From contig CAYQBN010000002.1 in NCBI GenBank assembly GCA_964415795.1, positions 1-64,000 of the forward strand: a DNA stretch of 64,000 nt. The letters are read 5' to 3'. Made by a program: the position numbers and the translations under genes. Origin of the DNA: CALITV01 sp964415795 (GTDB taxonomy: Bacteria > UBP6 > UBA1177 > JAKLFG01). The notes under the pieces were generated by a model. It was not told where the DNA came from and did not search any database. It saw only the letters and a list, made by a program, of their open reading frames with translations. This document shows, piece by piece, positions 57,880 through 64,000 of the stretch; within the stretch, counting starts at the first letter, position 1, and every line of letters starts with the position of its first letter.

Positions 57880-58242
57880 GGCGTTCGTCATCCGGCCGTC
57901 CCCTTCCGTCCGATACGGAACTCTTTATCCAGCCTCCCAACTGTTTGCCGATCTCCTCCAATTCGCCCGAAAGATACTCGTACTGCTTGAACGAGAACAG
58001 TTTCATTTTTCGCAGTATCGTCCGTACAGCCGCAGACGCTCCAGTTGATGATCGGCCTCAAAAAGCGTCTTGTCGTTCTTCTTGATCTTCGACGCATAGA
58101 GTATTTTGTCGTTCAGTTCGAGCATCGCCTCTTCCAGCCGTTTTGCCATGACGAAACGCTGATCCTTCGGGAACTTCCGCGTGTGATCGAGCAGCCACAG
58201 CGTCGTCTCGAACACCTTGATGAATATCGGAGAATGCTTCAT
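57875..58242 (-). pseudogene. avd: Avd-like four-helix-bundle protein, split by a -1 frameshift
   Basis: From the ATG at 58242 one reads MKHSPIFIKVFETTLWLL up to a TGA at 58003-58005 (79 residues). The rest of the expected Avd chain, MKLFSFKQYEYLSGELEEIG (43 residues, ending at 57875), continues at ATG 58006 in the -1 frame, overlapping as ATGA at a run of five A. Together they make 122 residues, the normal bAvd size, with the Avd pattern of four basic amphipathic helices and a C-terminal 'KQYEYxSxxLxEIGxxLGGW'. Avd is a basic pentamer that binds the RT and TR RNA. Possible readings are a sequence or assembly error at A5, a real mutation, programmed slippage, or two pieces reassembled by re-initiation. 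Confidence 0.85.
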
Positions 58243-58251
58243 AATTTCCGC

Positions 58252-58269
58252 AGGGGGGTTTGCCCCCCT
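58252..58269. repeat. GC-rich hairpin downstream of the variable repeat
   Basis: AGGGGGG (58252-58258) and CCCCCCT (58263-58269) pair perfectly around a 4-nt loop (TTTG on plus, CAAA on minus). It is 44 nt beyond the VR 3' end in the coding direction and just before the avd start. Short GC-rich stems with a 4-nt loop just after the VR are target-recognition elements in DGRs such as BPP-1. Confidence 0.7.
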
Positions 58270-58309
58270 TGACCCCCCGTACAACTAACAACTGGGCTCA
58301 AAAGGGAGA

Positions 58310-59587
58310 TCACTTCGCGCACCGGAAGCCGAGAGTCGAGTACGTAGCGCCCGGCGTAGCGCTGAACCGGTGGGACGCCCGCAAGAGCGCGGCATGGTCG
58401 TCCCACGCCCCGCCCCGGAGAACACGAGAATCACCCGTTGCGGGCCCCGGCGGGTTTATCGAAGGCGTCGTAGTGTAATAATCCACCGCATACCAGTCGT
58501 TCACCCACTCCCACACATTGCCCATCATGCCGTAGATGCCGTAGGGTGAAACCCCTTTCGGCCTGCTCCCCACCGGCAGGGTGCCATTCGTGCCACAGCC
58601 GTAGCCACCCGCGTTCGGGTCGTTCATCACGGCGTATTCACAGGTGACGAACGGCAGGTTGCCCCACGGGTATTTCCAGCCCTCCGTTCCACGCGCCGCT
58701 TTTTCCCATTCCGCCTCGGTCGGCAATCGCTTTCCCGCCCATTCGCAGTAAGTCCTCGCCTCGTCCCATGTCACGCAGACCACCGGGTTGGTGTTTCCTC
58801 TAAATTGCGCCGGTACCGTTCCCAGCACCCATGAAGTACCATTGTAGATGTAGCAGGTACCGTCGTCGTAGTGCTTCGCCGTGCAGACCATCGCATCCAC
58901 GCAGACCTGATACTCCTCGTTGGTCACGGCGTACTGGTCCATCAGGTAAGCGTCCAGCGTCACCTTATGGTACGGCGCCTCGCGGCCGTCGCTGTTGCAT
59001 TCGTTGTCCACGGCGGTGTTGCAACCCATCCAGAAATCACCCGCCGGGACTTTGCACATCGGTCCGCCTTTGCCGCTCGGCGACGGACCGCAGTCGTAAG
59101 GACTCGTGTCGGTGTCGGCGTCAGGGATCAATTCATCGTCGTCCGGGATGACTGTGTCTTCGTCCACGATCACGGTGTCCTCATCCACGACGACATCCGA
59201 CACCTCGGCATCAATCGTGTCGGTGTCGGCGTCAGGGATCAATTCATCGTCGTCCGGGATGACTGTGTCTTCGTCCACGACGACATCCGACACCTCGGCA
59301 TCAATCGTGTCGGTGTCGTCGTCGGGGTTTGCGGCGTCATCGCCGGTATCGGACGAGTCGGCCTCTTCGTCCTTTGTGTCGCTTATCTCCTTGTCGTCCT
59401 TTTCCTCATCGGTCACCACCGTGTCATCGTCCACCGTCGCCTCGACGCACACCTTATTCACGCACACAAGGTCGCCATTGCAGGTCCCATCGCCGAAACA
59501 TCCCTCACCCAAGTCGCCGAGGTTCTTCTGCGTGAACCCGGAACAGGCGACGAGCAGGAACGCCGAAATCACACAAAACAATCTCAT
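58310..59587 (-). CDS. DGR target: lipoprotein with FGE-sulfatase/C-type-lectin-like domain
   Basis: The ATG at 59587 has GGAGG 7 nt upstream; 425 residues. It has lipobox LVAC (Cys15), a short Cys-rich piece (GEGCFGDGTCNGDLVC), and a 110-residue Asp-rich linker with 30-codon repeats. A formylglycine-generating-enzyme-like domain follows (CKVPAGDFWMGCN, RLPTEAEWEKAARG, GNVWEWVNDWYAVDYY, RVLRGGAW). The last 41 codons before the stop are the variable repeat. This fold is the usual display scaffold of DGR targets, so the domain is a binding module and not an enzyme. It starts 1 nt after the CsgG-like gene's stop, so the two are coupled. Likely location is the outer cell surface. Confidence 0.95.
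   Translation of the reverse strand: MRLFCVISAFLLVACSGFTQKNLGDLGEGCFGDGTCNGDLVCVNKVCVEATVDDDTVVTDEEKDDKEISDTKDEEADSSDTGDDAANPDDDTDTIDAEVSDVVVDEDTVIPDDDELIPDADTDTIDAEVSDVVVDEDTVIVDEDTVIPDDDELIPDADTDTSPYDCGPSPSGKGGPMCKVPAGDFWMGCNTAVDNECNSDGREAPYHKVTLDAYLMDQYAVTNEEYQVCVDAMVCTAKHYDDGTCYIYNGTSWVLGTVPAQFRGNTNPVVCVTWDEARTYCEWAGKRLPTEAEWEKAARGTEGWKYPWGNLPFVTCEYAVMNDPNAGGYGCGTNGTLPVGSRPKGVSPYGIYGMMGNVWEWVNDWYAVDYYTTTPSINPPGPATGDSRVLRGGAWDDHAALLRASHRFSATPGATYSTLGFRCAK
58314..58435 (-). other. DGR variable repeat (VR), 122 bp
   Basis: The 3' end of the target gene. Compared with the TR it changes 15 residues, mainly Asn in TR, to D, D, H, A, L, H, F, S, A, A, Y, S, T, L and S. The 87 non-adenine positions are all identical. 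Changes are to C 9, T 7, G 7. The last 18 bases (CGGCTTCCGG... end) are fully conserved with the TR, as expected for the initiation region. Confidence 0.97.
59105..59305. repeat. In-frame repeats encoding the acidic linker of the DGR target
   Basis: Two copies (59105-59215 and 59216-59305) of a 90-bp unit; the first has a 21-bp insertion that encodes a second DEDTV. They encode blocks such as VIPDDDELIPDADTDTIDAE. Repeats like these can change length by recombination or slippage. Confidence 0.85.
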
Positions 59588-59588
59588 G

Positions 59589-60446
59589 TCACCACCTCCA
59601 CTCCAACGCCACATACGCGCCGCCCGGCATCGGCATCACTGCCGCCCGGGGCGAACCGTCGTCCTTCGGCAGGACCGCGTCGAGGATGAGCAGGGTCGCG
59701 CCGGTCAACAGTCCCGCGCCACCGATGACATACCCCGATATCGCGACACTCTTCCATGTGTCGTAGTCGCTCTTCGCCGATGAGGCGCCGCTCTTTTCCC
59801 ATTCTTTATTTGACTCGTCCATCTGCCAGTGGCCTACGCCGCCCAGAACGACGAAGAGTGCCCCCGCGCCGAGCGTTGACCAGCCCGCTATCGCCATCGT
59901 GCTGATGCCGTCGCCGCTTCCCGACTTGAGTCCTTTCGAGTCAACGCCGCTTATCCCCTTCACCACTTTTTTCGCCAAGACCTCGCAGGCGCGGACCAGA
60001 TCGTCCTCCCCTTTGGCGACCTCTTTCTCGGCGACGAGGATGTCGGCCTTCTGCACATCCACTATCTTCATCGTGACGACCAGATCCTGGCCAAGTTTTC
60101 CGACATTGCCGATGACGACCTTCTTGATGTTGAGCAGTTTCCCCAGTTCGGCCGCAGTTCCGCTGTCGGTAATCCCCGTTTTCTGGAAGCCCAGTTCGTC
60201 GAGTATCTTCGCCACCTGCATCCTCTCGACGACCTCGAACAGTTTCGAGTTCACCAGTTCGGTGCTGAGCATGTCGGTCACCGACGCGGCGATGCCTTTC
60301 GGCACGCTCGACGGCACGAAGTCGAGCACCGCGATCCGCGGCTTCATTCCCTCTTCTTCTTCTTCCTGACCCCAAGCGACGGTCGTGAAAGCGATGAGCG
60401 CCGTGAAGATCATGCCGATGAACAACGATCTGCGTACCATTCCCAT
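59589..60446 (-). CDS. CsgG/TolB-N-like exported protein, partner of the DGR target
   Basis: The ATG at 60446 has AGGAGG 6 nt upstream; 285 residues. A signal peptide (LIAFTTVAWGQ) is followed by an acidic EEEEE stretch. The body has the CsgG-like N-terminal domain: RIAVLDFVPSSVPKGIAASV, LSTELVNSKLFEVVERMQV, KILDELGFQKTGITDSGTA and VVIGNVGKLGQDLVVTMKI. Two C-terminal hydrophobic helices (IAGWSTLGAGALFVVLGGVG, ISGYVIGGAGLLTGATLLIL) follow. It may form or recruit an envelope complex for display of the DGR target. It lies 1 nt before the target gene and is the first gene after the promoter at 60594. Confidence 0.85.
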   Translation of the reverse strand: MGMVRRSLFIGMIFTALIAFTTVAWGQEEEEEGMKPRIAVLDFVPSSVPKGIAASVTDMLSTELVNSKLFEVVERMQVAKILDELGFQKTGITDSGTAAELGKLLNIKKVVIGNVGKLGQDLVVTMKIVDVQKADILVAEKEVAKGEDDLVRACEVLAKKVVKGISGVDSKGLKSGSGDGISTMAIAGWSTLGAGALFVVLGGVGHWQMDESNKEWEKSGASSAKSDYDTWKSVAISGYVIGGAGLLTGATLLILDAVLPKDDGSPRAAVMPMPGGAYVALEWRW

Positions 60447-60502
60447 GCGTATCCTCCTACAATAAGCCGTTATCGAAAAAATGTCGCGAGAAATTCGTTG
60501 CT

Positions 60503-60522
60503 AGACAGACAGACAGACAGAC
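60503..60522. repeat. (AGAC)5 tetranucleotide repeat
   Basis: Five exact AGAC units lie in the 5' untranslated region of the CsgG-like/DGR target operon, between its promoter and start codon. Such repeats change length by slipped-strand mispairing. Confidence 0.85.
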
Positions 60523-60593
60523 AACAATTCGTGTGCCGTGAAACCGCGTCCGTATGCGCCGAGGTCCATCATCGTACCCCGAAAGAACAAGAC

Positions 60594-60621
60594 ATTATAA
60601 CAAAAGCGAAACGGAAATCAA
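60594..60621 (-). promoter_or_regulatory. Putative promoter of the DGR operon
   Basis: On the minus strand TTGATT (60616-60621) and a perfect TATAAT (60594-60599) are 16 bp apart, about 150 bp upstream of the CsgG-like start. Transcription from here would pass through the CsgG-like gene, the target gene, avd and the TR to the RT. Confidence 0.6.
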
Positions 60622-60633
60622 AAAAAGCGGGGG

Positions 60634-62049
60634 CTATATCGTCCTTGTGGAGGAACTGATCTTGAAACCTTTCGTGAGGATGTGCGGCACAAGCCCCGCC
60701 GAGATGTCGAACTCGAAGTAGTTGTCGGAGTTGGGCACCACCTGCTGGTCGCTGCCGACCGCCGCGAGGTTCTCGAAGACCGCCGCTATCTTCACGGTAT
60801 AGCGGAGATTGTTGACTACCTTGACGACCTTCCCTTTTTCTATCAGGAAGGTGCCGTCGCGGGTCAGTCCCGTCACCGAGGTCTCCTTGCGGTTGATGAA
60901 GTTCATGTAGTGGAGGTTCGAAATATAGAGGCCGCGCTCAACACCCGCGATCATCTGTTCCAGCGAATTGTCTCCCGGCTCCATCACGAGCGCCGCCACG
61001 CCGACCGACCCGTTCTTGGGTCGGTTCAGTTTGTTCGCATAGTAGTGACTCATCACAAACTCGCGGAACACCCCCTTGTCGATGAAGGAGAGCGGCCGCG
61101 CGATGTGGCCGTCGCCATTGTAGGGAAACGGGATGAGTTGCGGATGGTCGGGACGCGACGCGACGGTGAGGCTTTCGGGAAATATCCGCTTCCCCTCTTT
61201 TCCCTCGAAGAAACTGGTGCCGTTGTCGAGCGCCTCGCCGTAGGCTCCCGACAGAAGGTAGGAGAGGAAGGTGTGGACCGCCTGCGGACCGAGGATGACG
61301 GTGTAGTTGCCCGGCTCGACATCGGTGACTGGGAGCGTCGCCCACTCCATCTTCCGAACAAGGTCGGCAATGAAAGCGGCGGTCGAGAATTTCTCCAGCG
61401 AGGTGCCGCCGAACGAGTTGATGACCGTCACACCGGGAACAGCCTGCCGGGACGACGGCGCGATGCCCTCGGACGAGTGTCGGGGAGGGAGAGGGCGCGC
61501 GCCGAAGGCACGGCGACCTTCATCGCGTGCCACCGCCTTCATATCGAGCATGAGCGGCGATACGAATATCCGTTTGTCGAGTCCGTTGGACTGAAGCAGG
61601 AAGCCATCCGAGGCAACGGTAACGAAAGTGCCGTAGATATCGAAACCCCGCTCGTCTGCCGCCGTGGCCGCCTGTTGGAGGATGTCGAGTTTACGCGCAA
61701 GCGGTACCGTATCCATCGTTCTGTCGAAGGCACGGTACGAATAGAGCGTAGGATCGTCCTCGAAACTCACAAAATGGGGATCGGGCGGGAGATCGTTCAG
61801 CAGGTCGACCGCCCGCTCGACCATCGCGGCGGCCTTCGCGCCGTCAGGGTCGGCTATCTGAAACGAGAACTTCCGTTTCTCGCGCTCGACCGTTCCGTTA
61901 AGCACCACCATCCGTTTCGAGATGTTGTAGTTGGCCTGACTGCGGTAGAACCGAAGGAAATCGGTCTCCCAATCGAGGTAGCGGAACCGGAACCCATACC
62001 CCGGGAACCGCCCCATGACCTTTGCGAGTTCCTCTTTGAGCCGCTCCAC
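60634..62049 (-). CDS. tldE: TldE/PmbA-like partner subunit
   Basis: The start is GTG 62049, chosen because GGAGG lies 6 nt upstream and the length (471 residues) fits the family; a longer frame up to 62154 exists. It shows TldD/PmbA C-terminal features (GTSFFEGKEGKRIFPESLT, NRPKNGSVGVAAL, YISNLHYMNFINRKETSVTGLTRDGTFLIEKGKVV) but no HExxxH motif, as expected for the non-catalytic TldE subunit. It should pair with TldD (53751-55193). The two are normally adjacent; here the DGR region lies between. Confidence 0.9.
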   Translation of the reverse strand: MERLKEELAKVMGRFPGYGFRFRYLDWETDFLRFYRSQANYNISKRMVVLNGTVEREKRKFSFQIADPDGAKAAAMVERAVDLLNDLPPDPHFVSFEDDPTLYSYRAFDRTMDTVPLARKLDILQQAATAADERGFDIYGTFVTVASDGFLLQSNGLDKRIFVSPLMLDMKAVARDEGRRAFGARPLPPRHSSEGIAPSSRQAVPGVTVINSFGGTSLEKFSTAAFIADLVRKMEWATLPVTDVEPGNYTVILGPQAVHTFLSYLLSGAYGEALDNGTSFFEGKEGKRIFPESLTVASRPDHPQLIPFPYNGDGHIARPLSFIDKGVFREFVMSHYYANKLNRPKNGSVGVAALVMEPGDNSLEQMIAGVERGLYISNLHYMNFINRKETSVTGLTRDGTFLIEKGKVVKVVNNLRYTVKIAAVFENLAAVGSDQQVVPNSDNYFEFDISAGLVPHILTKGFKISSSTRTI

Positions 62050-62186
62050 CGGGGACCTCCGTGCACCGTTCTTCGGAATGAATGTACCATCGCCGGCGCG
62101 AAAAGCAAACGCCTTACATGAGCATCCATTTTTCTTGCTCAATGAAATGAGCATCGCTATAATCGTTTCCAATCGTGAGGAACATC

Positions 62187-63248
62187 ATGGGCCGCACCGA
62201 TACCCCTCGCAAAAAACGCCCCGCCACGACTGAGCGTATCAAAGAACTTGAAGCAGAACTCGCCGCTCTCCGTGAAAAAGCCGAAAGTTTTGAAAGCCTC
62301 GTGATGGCATCTCCTATCGGCGTCTACCGCACCACGCCCGACGGACGGGTCCTCATGGCAAATCAGGCGCTTGCCGAGATGATGGGATACCACAGCGTCG
62401 AAGAACTCAAAAAACACAATGTCGCTGAGCACGGTTACGCGGTCGAGCACTACCGGGAGATCTTCAAGAAAGAAATCGAAGAAAAAGGAACCGTCCGCGG
62501 GTTCGAGTCGCTCTGGCGCCGCAAGGATGGCTCTATCATGTTCATCCGCGAGTATGGCCGTGTGGTACGCGACGCCAACGGCGATCCCATTTATTACGAA
62601 GGAACTATCGAGGACATCAGCGACCGCGTGAAGACCGAGACGATGCTCAAGGAGAGCATCCGCCAGATAAACCGCACCTTCAACGAACTCGTAGAGACGC
62701 TCTCCGAAGCGATGAACTTCCGTGATCCCTACACCGCCGATCACGAAAAGCGGGTGGCAGCGCTGTCTCAAGCGATCGCTCTCGAAATGGGACATTCAGA
62801 GGGCTTTGCCAACATCTTGCGGACCGCGGCGCTCCTCCACGACATCGGCAAGATCTACATCCCCGCCGAACTGCTCTCCCGTCCGGGCTTTCTCCGGAAA
62901 GAAGAGATAGAGCTCCTCAAGGTCCACGCCGAAGCAGGTTGGGAGATACTCAAGAATGTCTCTTTCGACCAGCCAATAGCCGAGATCGTGCGCCAACACC
63001 ACGAAAAACTCGATGGTTCGGGATACCCGCGGGGACTCAAGGGATCCGAGATCATGCTCGAGGCGCGCATTCTGTCGGTCGCCGACATCGTCGAAGCGCA
63101 TTCCTCGCACCGGCCTTACCGCCCCGCCGTTCCGATCAAAGAAGTGCTCGCCGATGTCGAGGCAATGGCAGCGGCCGGTAAACTTGACCCGAACGCCGTC
63201 TCTGCGTGCGTTCGGCTCTTTCGCGAAAAGAGCTTCGTTTTTCCGTGA
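62187..63248 (+). CDS. PAS domain/HD-GYP cyclic-di-GMP phosphodiesterase
   Basis: The ATG at 62187 follows GAGG; 353 residues. A short coiled coil (ERIKELEAELAALREKAE) leads to a PAS domain (MASPIGVYRTTPDGRVLMANQ ... EDISDR, residues about 25-150). The HD-GYP domain has DPYTADHEKRV, LLHDIGKIYIP, VRQHHEKLDGSGYPRGLKG and ADIVEAHSSHRPYRP. HD-GYP enzymes split cyclic di-GMP, changing motility and surface life. It is divergent from tldE and coupled to the next gene. Confidence 0.95.
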   Translation: MGRTDTPRKKRPATTERIKELEAELAALREKAESFESLVMASPIGVYRTTPDGRVLMANQALAEMMGYHSVEELKKHNVAEHGYAVEHYREIFKKEIEEKGTVRGFESLWRRKDGSIMFIREYGRVVRDANGDPIYYEGTIEDISDRVKTETMLKESIRQINRTFNELVETLSEAMNFRDPYTADHEKRVAALSQAIALEMGHSEGFANILRTAALLHDIGKIYIPAELLSRPGFLRKEEIELLKVHAEAGWEILKNVSFDQPIAEIVRQHHEKLDGSGYPRGLKGSEIMLEARILSVADIVEAHSSHRPYRPAVPIKEVLADVEAMAAAGKLDPNAVSACVRLFREKSFVFP

Positions 63249-63280
63249 TACTCGTTCCCTTCGTCAAGAACGGACTTCCC

Positions 63281-63847
63281 ATGACGGAACATCCCATCGC
63301 CACAGTCAACTGGCCGTTCTTCCCGTGCCATTCAACGGCATTGGTGCGCACCGGGTGGGATGAAACGGCCATACACCTCCGCTTCGAGGTCCATGACTCG
63401 GCCGTACAGGCACTGATCACCGAGGACAACGGACCGGTCTGGCGCGATCGGTGCGTCGAGTGGTTCGTCTCGTTCGACAAGAAAAACTACTATAACATCG
63501 AATGCAACGCTATAGGGACGATCCTTGTCCAATACGGGCCATCGCGTCATGAGCGTCGGTTCATCCCCTCCGACCGTCTCGCCGCAATAACACGGGGATC
63601 GTCACTCGGCACCGACGCGCGCCCTCTCACGCACGGGCCGCTTTGGTGGTCGCTCTCTCTCCGCATCCCTCTCTCCTTTTTCGCGCCGGAGGGATACCTC
63701 GTTACGAGAGGAACTGAGGCCCGAGGTAACTTCTATCTGTGCGGCGACGACCTTCCTGAACGACAGTACCTTTCGCATTACCCCGTGATCTCCGAGAAGC
63801 CCGACTTTCACCGTCCAGAAAGTTTCGGCCCGATCCTCTTCACCTGA
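63281..63847 (+). CDS. Carbohydrate-binding family 9-like (CBM9_2) protein
   Basis: The 188-residue protein (or 200 from a GTG at 63245 overlapping the HD-GYP stop) has the CBM9_2 pattern: TAIHLRFEVHDSAVQALITE, PVWRDRCVEWFVSFDKKNYYNIECNAIGTILVQYG, HERRF and a final ARGNFYLCGDDLPERQYLSHYPV. No signal peptide is seen, so it is probably cytoplasmic. The family is common and its role is unclear. The start is uncertain. It overlaps the convergent partial gene by 8 nt. Confidence 0.85.
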   Translation: MTEHPIATVNWPFFPCHSTALVRTGWDETAIHLRFEVHDSAVQALITEDNGPVWRDRCVEWFVSFDKKNYYNIECNAIGTILVQYGPSRHERRFIPSDRLAAITRGSSLGTDARPLTHGPLWWSLSLRIPLSFFAPEGYLVTRGTEARGNFYLCGDDLPERQYLSHYPVISEKPDFHRPESFGPILFT

Positions 63848-64000
63848 AGATCGCCGGGATCGGAGCCGTACCGCGATACCTCACATCAAGCGCCATAAGG
63901 AGCGGCTCATCGCACGCATCAAGAAGATCCCGGGCGCTCTCTATCGAGCGATCCACCCCGAGCACCCCAGCAACGAAACGGTATATGTCGGCAGAGGTCA
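63840..64000 (-). CDS. Unidentified gene, 3' end only
   Basis: The minus strand is open from the window edge to the TGA at 63840-63842, encoding about 53 residues (for example SADIYRFVAGVLGVDRSIES, ending APIPAIFR). It reads as natural protein and its codon use fits the genome. Too little is present to name the family. Confidence 0.6.
   Translation of the reverse strand, partial: TSADIYRFVAGVLGVDRSIESARDLLDACDEPLLMALDVRYRGTAPIPAIFR

Larger units (their letters stand above)
56396..59587 (-). mobile_element. Diversity-generating retroelement (DGR) cassette
   Basis: In order on the minus strand: target lipoprotein ending in the variable repeat, GC-rich hairpin, avd-like gene (frameshifted), template repeat, and DGR-type reverse transcriptase. 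This order (target-VR-avd-TR-RT) is that of known DGRs such as BPP-1 and Treponema. The TR/VR pair shows only adenine-specific changes. The DGR stands between the two halves of the tldE/tldD pair, so it appears inserted. I see no integrase or transposase and no terminal repeats. Confidence 0.95.

Noticed and set aside
57577..57891. A 104-codon open frame through the template repeat
   Set aside because: It exists because the TR keeps the reading frame of the target gene. It has no ribosome binding site and its TR part is explained by the retroelement.

Overview
The window looks like one metagenome-type contig from a GC-rich, Gram-negative, probably strictly anaerobic bacterium. Three things support this: a single-chain pyruvate:ferredoxin oxidoreductase, LpoB and several outer-membrane-type lipoproteins, and standard bacterial core genes. 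The many lipoproteins with long Asp/Glu-rich linkers after the lipobox recall uncultured deltaproteobacterial or Myxococcota-like genomes. That placement is inference. One run of 24 N at 8483-8506 and exact tandem duplications at 1-90 and 57392-57523 show that parts of the assembly need care.

Layout. 1-3945 (minus): pyrH-frr followed by two tandem Hsp70-like genes; the complete one lacks the usual lid. 4099-7982: yjbQ, an AAA ATPase coupled to a small unknown gene, then an AT-richer accessory patch with a nuclease-like gene, gene remnants and three 10-bp repeats. 7983-21066: pyruvate:ferredoxin oxidoreductase, a large surface lipoprotein, a DnaQ-like exonuclease, a KAS III-like enzyme, a NamZ-phospholipase D-like pair, and the lpoB/COG3014/LPP20 envelope operon. 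21079-27721 (minus): VWA lipoprotein, acidic lipoprotein, radical SAM/SPASM enzyme and serpin in one row, then gdhA with a clear terminator. 27953-40653: an ECF sigma/anti-sigma pair coupled to a Kazal-like lipoprotein, a histidine kinase with a membrane-anchored PotD-like protein, two paralogous lipoproteins and a Tyr-rich beta-propeller lipoprotein. 40774-53745: folP-cdaA-cdaR-glmM, an acyltransferase, a TPR membrane protein, leuS-holA and an AAA_14 ATPase.

The most striking element is at 55195-60446 (minus). It is a diversity-generating retroelement (DGR) lying between tldE (60634-62049) and tldD (53751-55193), which are usually neighbours. In transcription order it holds a CsgG-like exported protein, a lipoprotein with a formylglycine-generating-enzyme/C-type-lectin-like domain whose last 41 codons are the variable repeat, a GC-rich hairpin, an Avd-like four-helix protein (split by a -1 frameshift), the template repeat, and a DGR-type reverse transcriptase. 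I aligned the 122-nt template and variable repeats by hand. They differ at 23 positions, and all 23 are adenines in the template (23 of 35 A, 0 of 87 other bases). This is the signature of adenine-specific mutagenic retrohoming. The predicted outcome is a lipid-anchored surface protein with up to 15 altered ligand-face residues, expressed with a CsgG-like partner. The split avd and a perfect 66-bp duplication inside the reverse transcriptase raise the question of whether the element is still active.

The right end (62187-64000) carries a PAS/HD-GYP cyclic-di-GMP phosphodiesterase, a CBM9-like protein and the tail of an unidentified gene. I saw no tRNA, rRNA, CRISPR array or complete insertion sequence.
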